Shown: positions 8,901 through 20,562, counted from the first letter of the stretch. The stretch: 64,000 bases of DNA from Clostridia bacterium (GCA_022801925.1 JAAWTG010000011.1:1-64000); one strand, 5' to 3'. Numbers and translations are program-made. Notes: generated by a model not told the origin, from the sequence alone.

Positions 8901-10349
8901 GTTGCGCATAAATATACAGAAGAATTGTTTGGAGAAGGACATGTATTCCGCGCGGGAACCATCGGCACGGTGGCGGAAAAAACAGCGTATGGATACGTGA
9001 AAAAATATTTTGAAAAACGCGGACTGAACCCGCCGGAAATTGAAATCAACCGTCTCACGAAAGGTTGCACCGGCGTGAAACGGACGACAGGACAGCACCC
9101 GGGCGGCGTTATGGTTGTGCCGCGGGAGGAAGATATTCATTGGTATTGTCCCATTCAGCATCCGGCAGACGACGCTTCTTGTGGTATCATTACCACGCAC
9201 TTTGATTACCATTCCATTTCGGGCCGACTTCTGAAATTGGATATTTTGGGACATGATGACCCGACGGTGATTCGTATGTTGGAAGACCTCACAGGGCTTG
9301 ACGCAAAGACCATTCCCATTGGAGAAAAAAAGGTCATGAGCCTGTTCACATCAACGGAGGCGCTGGGCGTGACGCCGGAGGACATCAACAGTCCGGTCGG
9401 TTCCTATGGTATTCCGGAGTTTGGAACGCCGTTTGTGCGGAAAATGCTGGTGGATACCAAACCTACCACATTTGCCGAACTCATGCGCATTTCCGGTCTG
9501 TCCCACGGGACGGACGTTTGGCTGAACAATGCGCAGACATTGGTACAGGAGGGCACAGCAACACTGAAAGAAGTTATCTGTACCCGTGACGATATTATGA
9601 CTTATCTCATCTACGCAGGTCTGCCCAGTAAAGAATCGTTTACGATTATGGAGCAGGTGCGTAAGGGGAAGGGGCTAAAACCGGAAGATGAAGCGCTCAT
9701 GCGGGAGCATGATGTGCCGGAATGGTATATTGATTCATGTAAAAAGATTAAATATATGTTCCCCAAAGCACACGCGGCAGCATATGTTATGATGGCGTTT
9801 CGTATCGCCTATTTTAAAGTGTATCACCCCAAAGCATTTTATTCCACCTATTTTACCATTCGTGGCGATGGATTTGACGCAAACATCATGACGGGACGCG
9901 TTGCTATGAAATATGATAAAGAACAAAAGCTCATGGTGGAAGAGGAATATTTTGATACGGCCGACCCTAAAACGGTGATTCGGCACAACATGCTGGAATA
10001 TTTGAAAATGGAAAAACCGGGTGTGAAAGAAAAAGATATTGCAACAACGCTGGAACTGTGCAATGAAATGTATGCACGCGGTATCACGTTTTTGCCCATT
10101 GATATCTATGAATCAGACGCGGTGCGATTCCTGCCGAAAGAAGAAGGGCTGCTGCCGCCGCTGATGAGTCTGCCTGGTCTGGGCGAAAATGCGGCGAAAA
10201 CCATTGCGGAAGAACGCAGCAAAGGCGAATTTTTCACGATTGAGGAACTTGCAGAACGAACGAAAGTGTCCAAAACGATTGTTGCATTGATGAAAGACTA
10301 CGGTGTGTTGGACGAAATTCCCGAAACACAGCAGGTAACAATGTTTTAA
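5970..10349 (+). CDS. polC: DNA polymerase III alpha subunit, PolC type
   Basis: This is the replicative polymerase of low-GC Gram-positives, 1459 residues, with built-in 3'-5' proofreading. In order: an N-terminal domain and an OB fold (about 190-330), a PHP domain (HLHTQMSTMDG near 343) interrupted by a DEDDh exonuclease (FDIETTGFG near 428), the catalytic palm (EPDIDLNFSGDYQP near 975), a polymerase zinc segment (CPKCKYS...CPEC) and helix-hairpin-helix near the C-terminus. The start is GTG at 5970, 8 bases after AGGAGG at 5956-5961. A strong terminator follows at 10353-10394. Confidence 0.97.
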   Translation: MTCLADMLEGAWVQDPLGNVKVERASLTLREKRLACDIISDEMLSAAQLEKIKKGFCEELGIQNVTLRVRYTDLQWDGKTWELYVPHLVQRLTEEQAAIAECLLRDAAWVEKDGILTVHVRYGAVEQLCHRGIGLALEEMILQETGRHVKVTICDSKQKSDFAKEDRERMQKLEEEMQKALPETPVVPVQNYEAKSHIEQEEIEVTGVLKGKRINEEDVTMIAHVSGDMNNCKVRGDIIGIETRELKSGKTLVCVDITDYSSSIRLKLFEGVKTEETDEGKRERAQAKMDKLMAGLKEGNRILAEGKVTFDTYEKQLIIMPRNISTLQKQEKQDNAEKKRVELHLHTQMSTMDGMANVKDLVKRAIQWGHPAIAITDHGVAQAFPDAFSTARGKGIKVIYGVECYLEGDRLTIVYNDTEHTLDDTFVVFDIETTGFGQTTEAMTEIGAVKIQGGKIIDRFSTFVNPERHIPENITELTSITDEMVADAPKITEALPQFMAFCDGCVVAAHNANFDVGFMKVAAARQGRNFDYPYIDTLDLCRALFTDIKKHSLAKMVDYLHIELNHHHRAVDDAEATAEIFKVCLEKLRAKGIEKLEDINTALLDDNPKKARYYHAILLAKNETGLRNMYHIISQSHMKYYYRRPIVPKKLLAEYREGLLTGSACEAGELYRAILNGRGKKEIARIVSEYDYLEIQPLGNNDFLLREGRVGSEEELRDINRRIVDLGKRYNKPVVATCDVHFMDPQDEAFRRILMDGKGFSDADNQAPLYFRTTDEMLEEFSYLGEETAYQVVVENTNKIADIIDDIQLLPDESHPPHLDGAEEELIEISKKKAYELYGDPLPEIVQKRMDKELHSITTYGYSVLYVIAQKLVWKSLADGYLVGSRGSVGSSFIAFLMGITEVNALQPHYVCPKCKYSEFITDGSVGSGSDMEDKNCPECGALMHQDGQDIPFETFLGFKGDKEPDIDLNFSGDYQPVAHKYTEELFGEGHVFRAGTIGTVAEKTAYGYVKKYFEKRGLNPPEIEINRLTKGCTGVKRTTGQHPGGVMVVPREEDIHWYCPIQHPADDASCGIITTHFDYHSISGRLLKLDILGHDDPTVIRMLEDLTGLDAKTIPIGEKKVMSLFTSTEALGVTPEDINSPVGSYGIPEFGTPFVRKMLVDTKPTTFAELMRISGLSHGTDVWLNNAQTLVQEGTATLKEVICTRDDIMTYLIYAGLPSKESFTIMEQVRKGKGLKPEDEALMREHDVPEWYIDSCKKIKYMFPKAHAAAYVMMAFRIAYFKVYHPKAFYSTYFTIRGDGFDANIMTGRVAMKYDKEQKLMVEEEYFDTADPKTVIRHNMLEYLKMEKPGVKEKDIATTLELCNEMYARGITFLPIDIYESDAVRFLPKEEGLLPPLMSLPGLGENAAKTIAEERSKGEFFTIEELAERTKVSKTIVALMKDYGVLDEIPETQQVTMF

Positions 10350-10352
10350 ATA

Positions 10353-10394
10353 CCAAAAACGCCATTCGCGGGGCCCCACGAATGGCGTTTTTGG
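10353..10394. terminator. Bidirectional terminator after polC
   Basis: A perfect 16-bp stem (10353-10368 with 10379-10394) with loop CGGGGCCCCA carries A-rich and T-rich ends, so it can end both polC (+) and the convergent hydrolase gene (-). The following 180 bases (10395-10573) hold no gene; I see only a small CTTCCAGATGGAAG hairpin there. Confidence 0.9.
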
Positions 10395-10573
10395 TGGTGT
10401 ATATTCAATCAGAAAAAGGAAGCATACGTGGCAACCGTTACCGGCAGCAAACTTCCAGATGGAAGAGAAATTTGCCAGCGGGCGGTCGCCACGGAGACAA
10501 AACCCCCTTCCACTGATGACACCTGTTAGACGAATGAGTTCAAAAAAAGTTCCACTTTTTTCAGAAAAATGTA

Positions 10574-11392
10574 TTATTTAAATGATTTATTCAAAAAATT
10601 CAAAAGTGTTTGATTAAAACTGTCTAATTCATCAACCATAATGCCATGACCGCTATTAGTAAATGGGTATAAAATGGAACCGGAAATCGCATTGTGTGTC
10701 ATTTCTGCTAAAGCAAAAGGAACCACCGTATCTTTTTCACCATGAAAGATACCGGTCGGTACGTGAATTTTGTGGAATGCTGGTAAACAGTTTTCATCAC
10801 GCAGAGCATAGCCGCAGCGGACAGTTGCAATGCCGGAAGCGGAAAGCGCAATGAGCCGGAACCAATCTATCATAGCTTCACTGTGCGGACTATATAACAG
10901 TTCATGACTGAAATTTTCGCAAAGCTGCGGACGGTCTGTTTGGGCAAGGTCAATCAGCGCGTCCGCTTCTTGACGCGTCTTGCCATAGGGAATGCCGGGA
11001 CGCCGGATAAAGCTGGGAACCGCTGCCGCACAAAGACACAGTTTTTTCACGCCATAACCATGATAGCGCTGCATATAACGGGTGGCAATGGCGCCGCCCA
11101 TAGAGAAGCCGAGCAATGTGAAATGGTTCAGCTTCAGTGCGCGCACAACACGATGTACGTCGCTTGCCATCTGGTTATAGGTGTATCCGCCAGCAGGAAC
11201 ATCGGAATTACCAAAACCGCGTAAATCCATTGTGATAACGCGGTATCCCTGACGCACCAGAAATTCTTTTTGATATTCAAACATGGTGGCGGAAAGCGGC
11301 CAGCCATGAATCATGAAAATGACGTTGCGACCGGAAGAGTTCAAATCATAAACAGCCAGTTTCACATTGTCGTCCGCTTTGATATAGTACAA
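10574..11392 (-). CDS. Alpha/beta hydrolase (haloperoxidase/arylesterase-like)
   Basis: The 272-residue protein has the alpha/beta hydrolase features. These are an oxyanion segment HGWPLSA, a nucleophile elbow GFSMGG with catalytic Ser, an acid residue in HGEKDTVVPF and a catalytic His in NSGHGIMVDE. The DLRGFGNSD segment resembles non-haem haloperoxidases and arylesterases. The natural substrate cannot be told. I prefer the TTG at 11392 because AGGAG lies 8 bases upstream; the upstream ATG at 11443 lies before that ribosome site. No partner gene is adjacent. Confidence 0.85.
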   Translation of the reverse strand: MYYIKADDNVKLAVYDLNSSGRNVIFMIHGWPLSATMFEYQKEFLVRQGYRVITMDLRGFGNSDVPAGGYTYNQMASDVHRVVRALKLNHFTLLGFSMGGAIATRYMQRYHGYGVKKLCLCAAAVPSFIRRPGIPYGKTRQEADALIDLAQTDRPQLCENFSHELLYSPHSEAMIDWFRLIALSASGIATVRCGYALRDENCLPAFHKIHVPTGIFHGEKDTVVPFALAEMTHNAISGSILYPFTNSGHGIMVDELDSFNQTLLNFLNKSFK

Positions 11393-11505
11393 ATGAATCA
11401 CTCCTTTGGGGGTTGATAAAACGGTTAGACAAAGGAGAGACAATTCTCCTTTCTTACTACTTTTATCATATGTAGAAAGCAGAAAGAAAGTTCAAGCCGA
11501 AAGGC

Positions 11506-11540
11506 AAAAAAGAATCCTCTCGGAATACGGTTCCGAGGGG
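11506..11540 (-). terminator. Terminator of the XRE regulator gene
   Basis: Read on the minus strand, CCCCTCGGAA (11531-11540) pairs with TTCCGAGAGG (11516-11525, one wobble) and is followed by ATTCTTTTTTG. It lies about 80 bases downstream of the XRE stop at 11620. Confidence 0.7.
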
Positions 11541-11619
11541 AATTTTGCTGTCTGGGAAATTACCAGCTTAGCCGATGATACTAGACTGACCTATCAAACT
11601 ATATTTGAGACAAAATAAT

Positions 11620-11847
11620 TTAATCTCTGATTTCAAATAGTTTTTCCGCTGGAATTTCCAAAATGTCACATATGTCAAAAATAACGTCTAATGAGACGGC
11701 ACAATCCGCTGTTTCAATACGGCTCATATGGGTTCGGCTTATATTGATAAGCTCCGCCAATTTTATTTGTGAGAGCTTTTTTGCCTTTCTGTAATACGAT
11801 ATATTTAATCCGAGATATTTATATTTGTTAAAATGCTTTTGCTGCAT
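11620..11847 (-). CDS. XRE-family helix-turn-helix regulator
   Basis: This 75-residue protein is a single Cro/C1-type helix-turn-helix domain (KKLSQIKLAELINISRTHMSRIE) with no visible effector domain. The ATG at 11847 has GGGAGGT upstream. It is divergent from the lipoprotein gene at 11992. The 144-bp space between holds a strong promoter for that gene and AACATAA...TTATGTT half-sites around it, so it may regulate that promoter. Base use is clearly more AT-rich than flanking housekeeping genes, which suggests recent acquisition. Confidence 0.85.
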   Translation of the reverse strand: MQQKHFNKYKYLGLNISYYRKAKKLSQIKLAELINISRTHMSRIETADCAVSLDVIFDICDILEIPAEKLFEIRD

Positions 11848-11925
11848 AGTGAAAACCTCCCGATTACTATTATTTTATATGCTTTTGATAATTTCTACAA
11901 CAACGTAAAACATAACTTATGCAAC

Positions 11926-11954
11926 TTGACATGTTATATAATTTATGTTAAAAT
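11926..11954 (+). promoter_or_regulatory. Near-consensus promoter of the lipoprotein gene
   Basis: TTGACA (11926-11931) and TAAAAT (11949-11954) are 17 bp apart. Inverted half-sites AACATAA (from about 11908) and TTATGTT (11943-11949) flank the -35 and overlap the -10, a plausible operator for the divergent XRE protein. Confidence 0.7.
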
Positions 11955-11991
11955 AATAAAAAATAACATCGCAGTATGTGGAGGAATTAAC

Positions 11992-13032
11992 ATGAAAAAA
12001 TTATGTTGTGCTGTATTCGTTATCATTTTGTGTTTGGCGATATCCGCTTGCGGCGATATGGATTTTGTCGGAGAGCCGATATGTGAAAAAAGAAGCGTTG
12101 AAAATAGTAAAAATGAAATGAAGCAGGGTAAAACAGGCGGAAAACTTGATGTTTTGAATCATGACAGTTTTGCCAATGCAGAAAATTTATATACAACAGA
12201 TAAGTATATCTGCTATATAGGAAATGGCGTACAGCGGTATGATAAAGTGACAGGGGCGTCAACAAGTATAACAGATGCGCATGCAAAAGCAGTGGGCGTT
12301 ACCAAAGAGGCTGCCTATTATATAGAAACATCTTCACAATATCCTATGCTATACAGAATTTCTGATGCGTTGACAGAAGCAGAATATCTTTATCGACTTT
12401 CGGGCGGCAAAGATTTTTTTATGGAAGGGAAATATATCTATTCTGTAACAGAGAATGGCTCGGTGATACGAAATAGAAATGACGCTAAAAAGTATCAAGA
12501 TTCCAAAAAAGTGATATGCGCTGGAACAAGCGGCGGCGGTTTGCGTGAGATAAAAATATATAGAGGATACATATATTATGCCGCCGCAAATGGGGATTTA
12601 AGCAGAGTGTCCCTGTCGGACGGAAAAACGGAAATCATATGCACCGATTTGTCGGTAAGTGGTGTGTGGAACAGACCGTATTATATTTGTGATGAGAAAA
12701 TAGTCTTGGTGAAAGATGAGGGTTCCGGTCATGATTTTCGTATATTCAGCATCAATCTTGACGGCAGCGGTGAAAAAGAAATTACCTCTGTCCGCGGGAC
12801 ATACTATTATTTTGTCGCAAACAAAGCGCTTTATGCTTTTGTAAAAGGAATTGGGTTCAGTCGCGTGGATTTAGAAACGGAAGAATATACGTTGCTTGGT
12901 TGGAACGACAGCGGCGTATTTCATCATCATTCAAAAGAACTATCGGATATTGGTACCGGAATTGCCTATGGGAATGCAGACAGAGTGATGATTTTTGATT
13001 ACAACGGAAATCAAATGATGACATTGGGATGA
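11992..13032 (+). CDS. Predicted lipoprotein with beta-propeller-like repeats
   Basis: The protein is 346 residues. It starts with a lipoprotein signal peptide: MKK, a hydrophobic stretch, then the lipobox ISAC with the lipidated Cys near residue 19. The rest has repeated segments of the type YICYIGNGVQRYDK and IYYAAANGDLSRVSLSDG, resembling DUF5050-like propellers found in clostridial surface lipoproteins. I cannot assign a function. The ATG at 11992 has GGAGG at 11980-11984. It is paired with a divergent XRE gene, and both are AT-rich. Confidence 0.8.
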   Translation: MKKLCCAVFVIILCLAISACGDMDFVGEPICEKRSVENSKNEMKQGKTGGKLDVLNHDSFANAENLYTTDKYICYIGNGVQRYDKVTGASTSITDAHAKAVGVTKEAAYYIETSSQYPMLYRISDALTEAEYLYRLSGGKDFFMEGKYIYSVTENGSVIRNRNDAKKYQDSKKVICAGTSGGGLREIKIYRGYIYYAAANGDLSRVSLSDGKTEIICTDLSVSGVWNRPYYICDEKIVLVKDEGSGHDFRIFSINLDGSGEKEITSVRGTYYYFVANKALYAFVKGIGFSRVDLETEEYTLLGWNDSGVFHHHSKELSDIGTGIAYGNADRVMIFDYNGNQMMTLG

Positions 13033-13138
13033 TGTTATAGGACAGCGATAACAGAATTGGCTTTTACGCCGTAACAAGTGTATGGATTTTAGGTCAATGA
13101 AAAATATGCCTAAAGAAATTTGATGAAAAAACAATCTT

Positions 13139-13199
13139 AAAAAGCATAGCCTCCACGCAAAAAACGACCAAGCGGCTGCATTTTGTATGGAGGCTATGC
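13139..13199 (-). terminator. Terminator of the EF-G-like gene
   Basis: GCATAGCCTCCA (13144-13155) pairs perfectly with TGGAGGCTATGC (13188-13199). On the minus strand it is followed by a T run (13139-13143), placing it about 50 bases past the stop at 13246. Confidence 0.75.
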
Positions 13200-13245
13200 A
13201 TATGTTGTAAATCTTGATGAAACTATTTCGTTTTAAATGGATTTA

Positions 13246-15288
13246 TTAGCTTTTGCTTTGCTGATAGGCTTCAATGATTTTTTGTGTTACCATGGGCGGC
13301 GCCTGTTCGTAGCGTTCAAAGGTAAAGGTGAAATCGCCGCGCCCCTGCGTGATGGAACGCAAATCAATCGCATATTTTGCCATTTCAGACATCGGTACTT
13401 CCGCCACAATTTTACCGGGCTCCATACCAATCACACGTCCGCGGCGTTTGTTGATATCGCCCATCACATCGCCGGTATATTGGTCGGAAACATTGACCTC
13501 CAAATGACCGATTGGTTCTAACAGAACGGGACCCGCTTTGACCAGTTCTTTGAATGCCAAATGCGCCGCCATCTTAAACGCCATTTCGGAGGAGTCTACA
13601 TCATGATAGGAGCCATCGTAAAGAGTTGCTTTCACGCCCACCACACGGTATCCTGCCTGAATACCGCCGTCCATCATTTCCTGCAAGCCTTTTTCCACTG
13701 CCGGATGATAGTTTTTGGGAACGCTGCCGCCGAAGATTTTTTCTTCAAAGACGAGTTCTTCACTGTCGCATGGTTCAAATTCAATTTTAACATGTCCATA
13801 TTGTCCATGTCCGCCCGATTGTTTTTTATGTTTTCCTTCTGCTTGGATTTTTTTTGTAAATGTTTCGCGATACAGAACTTTCGGTTCTTCCAACCGCACT
13901 TCCGTTCCCATGTCTTTCAAACGCGCCAAAACCACTTCCAAATGCTGGTCGCCCAGACCGGAAACAATGAGTTGGTGCGCCTCCGCATCGTTGCGATATG
14001 CCAGCGTCTGGTCTTCTGCCGTCAGCTTATGCAGACCGGAACTGATTTTTTCTTCATCTCCGCGAGTGAGCGGAATAACAGCCATGGAATAGACCGGCTG
14101 TGGGAACGCAATGGGCGGCAGCAAAAATTGTTTTGCCTGACTGCACAGCGTATCGCCTGTTTTTGTGTTACCCAGTTTTGCAACCGCGCCGATATCGCCT
14201 GCCCCTACGCTGGGTACATCCGATTTTTCCTTGCCCTGCAAAGAAAAGAGCGGTCCGATTTTTTCCGCCGCACCCTGCGTTGCGTTAAAGACAGTGCTGT
14301 TGGCGGCAATTTTTCCGGAGAAAACACGGAACAGGGAAAGCTTTCCGATGAATGGATCTACTATTGTTTTGAACACCTGTGCTGCCAGAGGTACATTGTC
14401 GTCGCATTCCAACGGTACTAATTCATTGTTCAAAGCTGCCTGATGTGGCGCATTTACAGGAGATGGTGCATATTCTATCAAATTGTCCGCAAAGGTATCC
14501 ATGTTCAAATTTGCAGCAGCGCTGCCGCAGAACACAGGGAACAGATTGCGCACGGCAATGGCTTCCTTGATACCGCTGATAAATTCCGCGTCTGTGAAAG
14601 GTTCGTCTGCAAAGAATTTTTCCATGAGTGTTTCGTTCGTTTCCGCAATTACTTCGTTCATGGTTGCTTTAATATCCGCAATCATGGACTGATAGGAGGC
14701 GTCCAGCGGGATTTCTTTTTTGCCTTTTCCGTCGAATTGATAGGCTTTTTCGTGAATCACATCGACATATCCTGTAAAAGCCGTACCGTCTTTGATAGGA
14801 ATTTCAAACGGCAGGACATTTGCGCCGAATGAGGATTGCAATTCCGCCAGAACATCATCAAATTTTGCATTTTCATGATCCATTTTGTTGATAAAGAACA
14901 AAATGGGAAGTTCCTGCGTGACAGCATGTTTAAACGCCAACAGACCGCCGACGCGGGGACCGGATTTGCCACTGATGACTAAAACCGCAGCATCACTTGC
15001 ACTGATACAAGCGTGCATGTCACCGATAAAGTCAAAATAGCCCGGTGTATCTAACAAATTCAATTTGTTGCCATTCCATTCCAAAGCGGCGAGTGATGCA
15101 CGGATGGACAATTCGCGTTTGATTTCCTGACTGTCATAATCACAAACGGTATTACCGTCAGCAGTCTTGCCGATTCTGGAAATTGCGCCGCTGTTAAATA
15201 GCATTGCTTCTGCCATGGATGTTTTGCCTGCTTTACTGTGGGCAATCAGGCATATGTTCCTGATTTTATCTGCTTGAAATGTTTTCAT
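13246..15288 (-). CDS. Elongation factor G-like translational GTPase (EF-G2 type)
   Basis: This 680-residue protein has all five EF-G domains. GTPase motifs visible are G1 AHSKAGKTS (about 16-24), G3 DTPGY and G4 NKMD. G1 differs from the AHIDAGKTT of canonical EF-G and resembles the FusA2/EF-G-like group. In some bacteria that group binds ribosomes poorly or acts under stress; the role here is unknown. The gene stands alone rather than in the usual rpsL-rpsG-fusA-tuf cluster, which supports a paralogue. AAAGGAGGAG precedes the ATG at 15288. Confidence 0.9.
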   Translation of the reverse strand: MKTFQADKIRNICLIAHSKAGKTSMAEAMLFNSGAISRIGKTADGNTVCDYDSQEIKRELSIRASLAALEWNGNKLNLLDTPGYFDFIGDMHACISASDAAVLVISGKSGPRVGGLLAFKHAVTQELPILFFINKMDHENAKFDDVLAELQSSFGANVLPFEIPIKDGTAFTGYVDVIHEKAYQFDGKGKKEIPLDASYQSMIADIKATMNEVIAETNETLMEKFFADEPFTDAEFISGIKEAIAVRNLFPVFCGSAAANLNMDTFADNLIEYAPSPVNAPHQAALNNELVPLECDDNVPLAAQVFKTIVDPFIGKLSLFRVFSGKIAANSTVFNATQGAAEKIGPLFSLQGKEKSDVPSVGAGDIGAVAKLGNTKTGDTLCSQAKQFLLPPIAFPQPVYSMAVIPLTRGDEEKISSGLHKLTAEDQTLAYRNDAEAHQLIVSGLGDQHLEVVLARLKDMGTEVRLEEPKVLYRETFTKKIQAEGKHKKQSGGHGQYGHVKIEFEPCDSEELVFEEKIFGGSVPKNYHPAVEKGLQEMMDGGIQAGYRVVGVKATLYDGSYHDVDSSEMAFKMAAHLAFKELVKAGPVLLEPIGHLEVNVSDQYTGDVMGDINKRRGRVIGMEPGKIVAEVPMSEMAKYAIDLRSITQGRGDFTFTFERYEQAPPMVTQKIIEAYQQSKS

Positions 15289-15521
15289 GTTACCGTACTC
15301 CTCCTTTGGAAGTTAAAATTGTTTGCCTATGGTATCCTATTGGAAAAATCAGCACTTTATACCGAGAATACATGATATAAAAATGGAGACTTATTCTGAT
15401 AAACTCATTATACCACAGAATGCATTATAAATCTTTAATAAATTTTAACAATATTATAGAAGAAATATGGTCAAAAACAACAAAAACAGTTTCAAGCAGA
15501 TAAATCTATAGCGAAAATAAG

Positions 15522-15770
15522 CTATTCATGTCTGCGTAAGAATATCCAGGGGTAACAGCGACGCAGGATATTGAGTTCCTTTGCAGAAAGGCATGGTGCC
15601 TCCAACCAAAGCGGACAAGCGCCGCGGCGCACAGCAAGAGAAATATCCGGCACTGTGGCACCGCCGAGTGAAACGGGAGATGTTTCTGATATACCGCCGC
15701 TGCAGAAAAAAATAATACCGTAGAACAACAATGTTATCAGCAGCAACATCAATAATTGTAGCAACATCAT
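15522..15770 (-). CDS. Possible small membrane protein
   Basis: An 82-residue frame begins with a strongly hydrophobic helix (about residues 1-25) followed by a short arginine- and cysteine-containing tail. GGAGGT lies 10-11 bases before the ATG at 15770. A second frame starting at 15777 shares this ribosome site but lacks an organised hydrophobic segment, so I prefer this one. No homologue is recognised; the call rests on ribosome site and helix only. Confidence 0.4.
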   Translation of the reverse strand: MMLLQLLMLLLITLLFYGIIFFCSGGISETSPVSLGGATVPDISLAVRRGACPLWLEAPCLSAKELNILRRCYPWIFLRRHE

Positions 15771-15932
15771 GATTCATGTCACCTCCGTATGAATGAAAGT
15801 GGTAGTATAGTATATGAAACAGTGAAAAGCGGTGTGCTGCTGCAGGAAAAAAGAAGAATAATTTTTGTTAAAATGTCCCACACTAAAACAGAAACTTGTT
15901 TAGATAATGTAACAAACAAAGAAATTTGTCCA

Positions 15933-15960
15933 TTGAAAAAAAATTCCATTATGGTATAAT
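15933..15960 (+). promoter_or_regulatory. Promoter of the V-type ATPase operon
   Basis: TTGAAA (15933-15938) and TATAAT (15955-15960) are 16 bp apart, about 40 bases before the first gene, ntpF. Confidence 0.75.
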
Positions 15961-16003
15961 ATAACAAAAAAAGAAACATAAACCGTAGGAGAGGGGTGAA
16001 AGC

Positions 16004-16315
16004 ATGGCAAAAGAAACGTTGGAGGAAATCAGCAAAGCGGAGCAGGAGGCAGAAAATTTGGAGCGGGAGGCTGAAGGGCGCGCCGCACAAATTTTAGAAA
16101 CTGCGCAAATGCAGGCGCAGGAGATTTTGCGGCAGGCGGAAACAGCGGCGCGGGAACGCAAACTGGAATTGCAGCGGCAAATGACGCAAAAAGCGGAGGA
16201 GATACGGCAGGAGAGTATGCGTAAAGCGGAAACGGAAAAAGAGTCGCTGCGCCGAATGGTGGCAGAAAAACAACAGCAGGCGGCACGGCTTTTACTGAAG
16301 GAATTCATTTGGTAG
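16004..16315 (+). CDS. ntpF: V-type ATPase peripheral-stalk subunit (NtpF / subunit G-H type)
   Basis: This 103-residue protein is almost entirely heptad-like charged helix rich in Glu, Ala, Gln and Arg. That fits the small coiled-coil subunit which pairs with NtpE in the peripheral stalk of V/A-type ATPases. Sequence alone would not identify it; its place as first gene of an operon in the E. hirae order ntpFIKECGABD does. The ribosome site TAGGAGAGGGG precedes the ATG. Confidence 0.85.
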   Translation: MAKETLEEISKAEQEAENLEREAEGRAAQILETAQMQAQEILRQAETAARERKLELQRQMTQKAEEIRQESMRKAETEKESLRRMVAEKQQQAARLLLKEFIW

Positions 16316-16352
16316 ATATCATATAGAGAAACCATAGAAAGGAGGAGATAAG

Positions 16353-18967
<2,615 letters not shown>

Positions 18968-19000
18968 TCTGCGTTCGCACGGAAAGGAGCGGAGGTACTG

Positions 19001-19582
19001 ATGACAGGATTGGAAACGATTTTATCGCAGATTCATCTGGAAGCGCAGCAAAAGGCGGATAGCATACTGGCGCAGGCGCAAGACGAGGCGGACAAAATAG
19101 TGGAACAAGCAAAGCGGCAGGCGGAGGGAATTGCGGAAAAAGCGCGGCAAAAAGCGGAACTGGAAGCGGCAGAACAGGAAAAAAGAAGCAACAGCGCCGC
19201 GCAGCTTGCCGCCAAACAAAGTATTTTGCAGGAAAAGCAAGCGTTGATAGGAACCGTGCTGGCAGCAGCAAAAGCAGAACTGCTGACATTGCCGGAAGAA
19301 GAATATTTTGGTTTGCTACGGCAAATGGTGCAGCAGTATGCACAGCCGGAAGCCGGCGAACTTATCTTGTCCGCAAAAGACCTTGCGCGTATGCCGAAAA
19401 GTTTTCAAAAGGAAATCAAGAACGTGCAGCCGGATTTAACCATATCGGAACAAACAGCGGATATTAGCGGCGGATTTTTGCTGGTCTATGGCGGCGTTGA
19501 GATAAACTGTGGATTTGACGCATTGTTTGCGGCGGAGGAGGATACGATGCGGGGCAGAGCGCACGAGATTTTGTTTGAGTAG
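19001..19582 (+). CDS. ntpE: V-type ATP synthase subunit E
   Basis: This 193-residue peripheral-stalk subunit has a long N-terminal helix rich in Ala, Gln, Glu and Lys (about 1-95), which would form the coiled coil with NtpF. The C-terminal globular domain ends in GGFLLVYGGVEINCGFDALF, the typical catalytic-head-binding end of the E family. GGAGCGGAGG lies before the ATG at 19001. Confidence 0.93.
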   Translation: MTGLETILSQIHLEAQQKADSILAQAQDEADKIVEQAKRQAEGIAEKARQKAELEAAEQEKRSNSAAQLAAKQSILQEKQALIGTVLAAAKAELLTLPEEEYFGLLRQMVQQYAQPEAGELILSAKDLARMPKSFQKEIKNVQPDLTISEQTADISGGFLLVYGGVEINCGFDALFAAEEDTMRGRAHEILFE

Positions 19583-19593
19583 GAGGCGGGACG

Positions 19594-20562
19594 ATGGCAG
19601 AGCAATATACCTATGCAGTTTCGCGCATCCGCGCCATGGAACCGGAACTGCTGTCCAGACCGGAGCTAGAACAACTGCTCACTGCGCCCGACGCAGTGCA
19701 GGCAATGCAGCAATTGGCGGACAAAGGGTTTGGCGGCGGAGAAGTATTCGCGTCCTTTGATGAACTGCTGGAAGCGGAGCGGGAACGGATGTGGGAGACA
19801 CTATATGAACTGGTGCCGGAGGACAAAATTTTCACGGTATTCCGCTATGAAACGGATTTTCACAATCTAAAAGCAGCGGTGAAAGCGGCAGTAACAGATA
19901 TGGACACGCAAGGACTGTATCGGGACAACGGAACAGTATCGGCAGAGCGAATTGTGCAGGCGGTACGAAAACGGGAATATGACGCGCTGCCGGAGCATTT
20001 GCGGCAAACGGCACAGCAGGCGATGGAGGTGCTTTTGCAAACGCGCAGTGGACAGGAATGCGACATTGTTATTGACCGTGCTGCATTGGAACAGATGAAA
20101 GAGGTAGGTAAAAACAGTGATGTGGAATTGGTGCGGGACTATATGGAATGGTCTGTGGCGCTGGCGGATATCAAAATTGCCGTCCGAGGCTGCCGGACAG
20201 GAAAGCCGGTGGCATTTCTGCGGAGAGCGCTGGTGCCTTGTCAGACGCTGGATACAGTGCAGCTTGCGGCGGCAGCGGCAAAAAATATGGACGCGGTCTA
20301 TGCCTATTTGACCTATACCAAATATGCCGCGGCAGTGGACGCGCTGAAAGAATCCATGAACGCTTTTGAAAAATGGGCGGACAATCAAATCATGGCGCTC
20401 GTCCGCGCACAAAAAACCAATCCATTCACCATTGCGCCGGTGCTGGCGTTTATGCTGGCGAAAGAAAACGAGCGTAAAACGGTGCGTATGATTTTAACAG
20501 GAAAACAGAACGGAATTGCGGCGGACGCGATTCGGGAAAGGCTGCGTGATACTTATGTATAA
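19594..20562 (+). CDS. ntpC: V-type ATP synthase subunit C
   Basis: The 322-residue subunit C (eukaryotic d) is a funnel-shaped all-helical protein that couples the central shaft to the K ring. Family features are the N-terminal YAVSRIRAMEPELL region, repeated helix motifs and the C-terminal KENERKTVRMILTGKQNG segment. It starts at 19594 behind GGAGGCGGG. Its last eight bases overlap the start of ntpG, which indicates translational coupling. Confidence 0.93.
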   Translation: MAEQYTYAVSRIRAMEPELLSRPELEQLLTAPDAVQAMQQLADKGFGGGEVFASFDELLEAERERMWETLYELVPEDKIFTVFRYETDFHNLKAAVKAAVTDMDTQGLYRDNGTVSAERIVQAVRKREYDALPEHLRQTAQQAMEVLLQTRSGQECDIVIDRAALEQMKEVGKNSDVELVRDYMEWSVALADIKIAVRGCRTGKPVAFLRRALVPCQTLDTVQLAAAAAKNMDAVYAYLTYTKYAAAVDALKESMNAFEKWADNQIMALVRAQKTNPFTIAPVLAFMLAKENERKTVRMILTGKQNGIAADAIRERLRDTYV

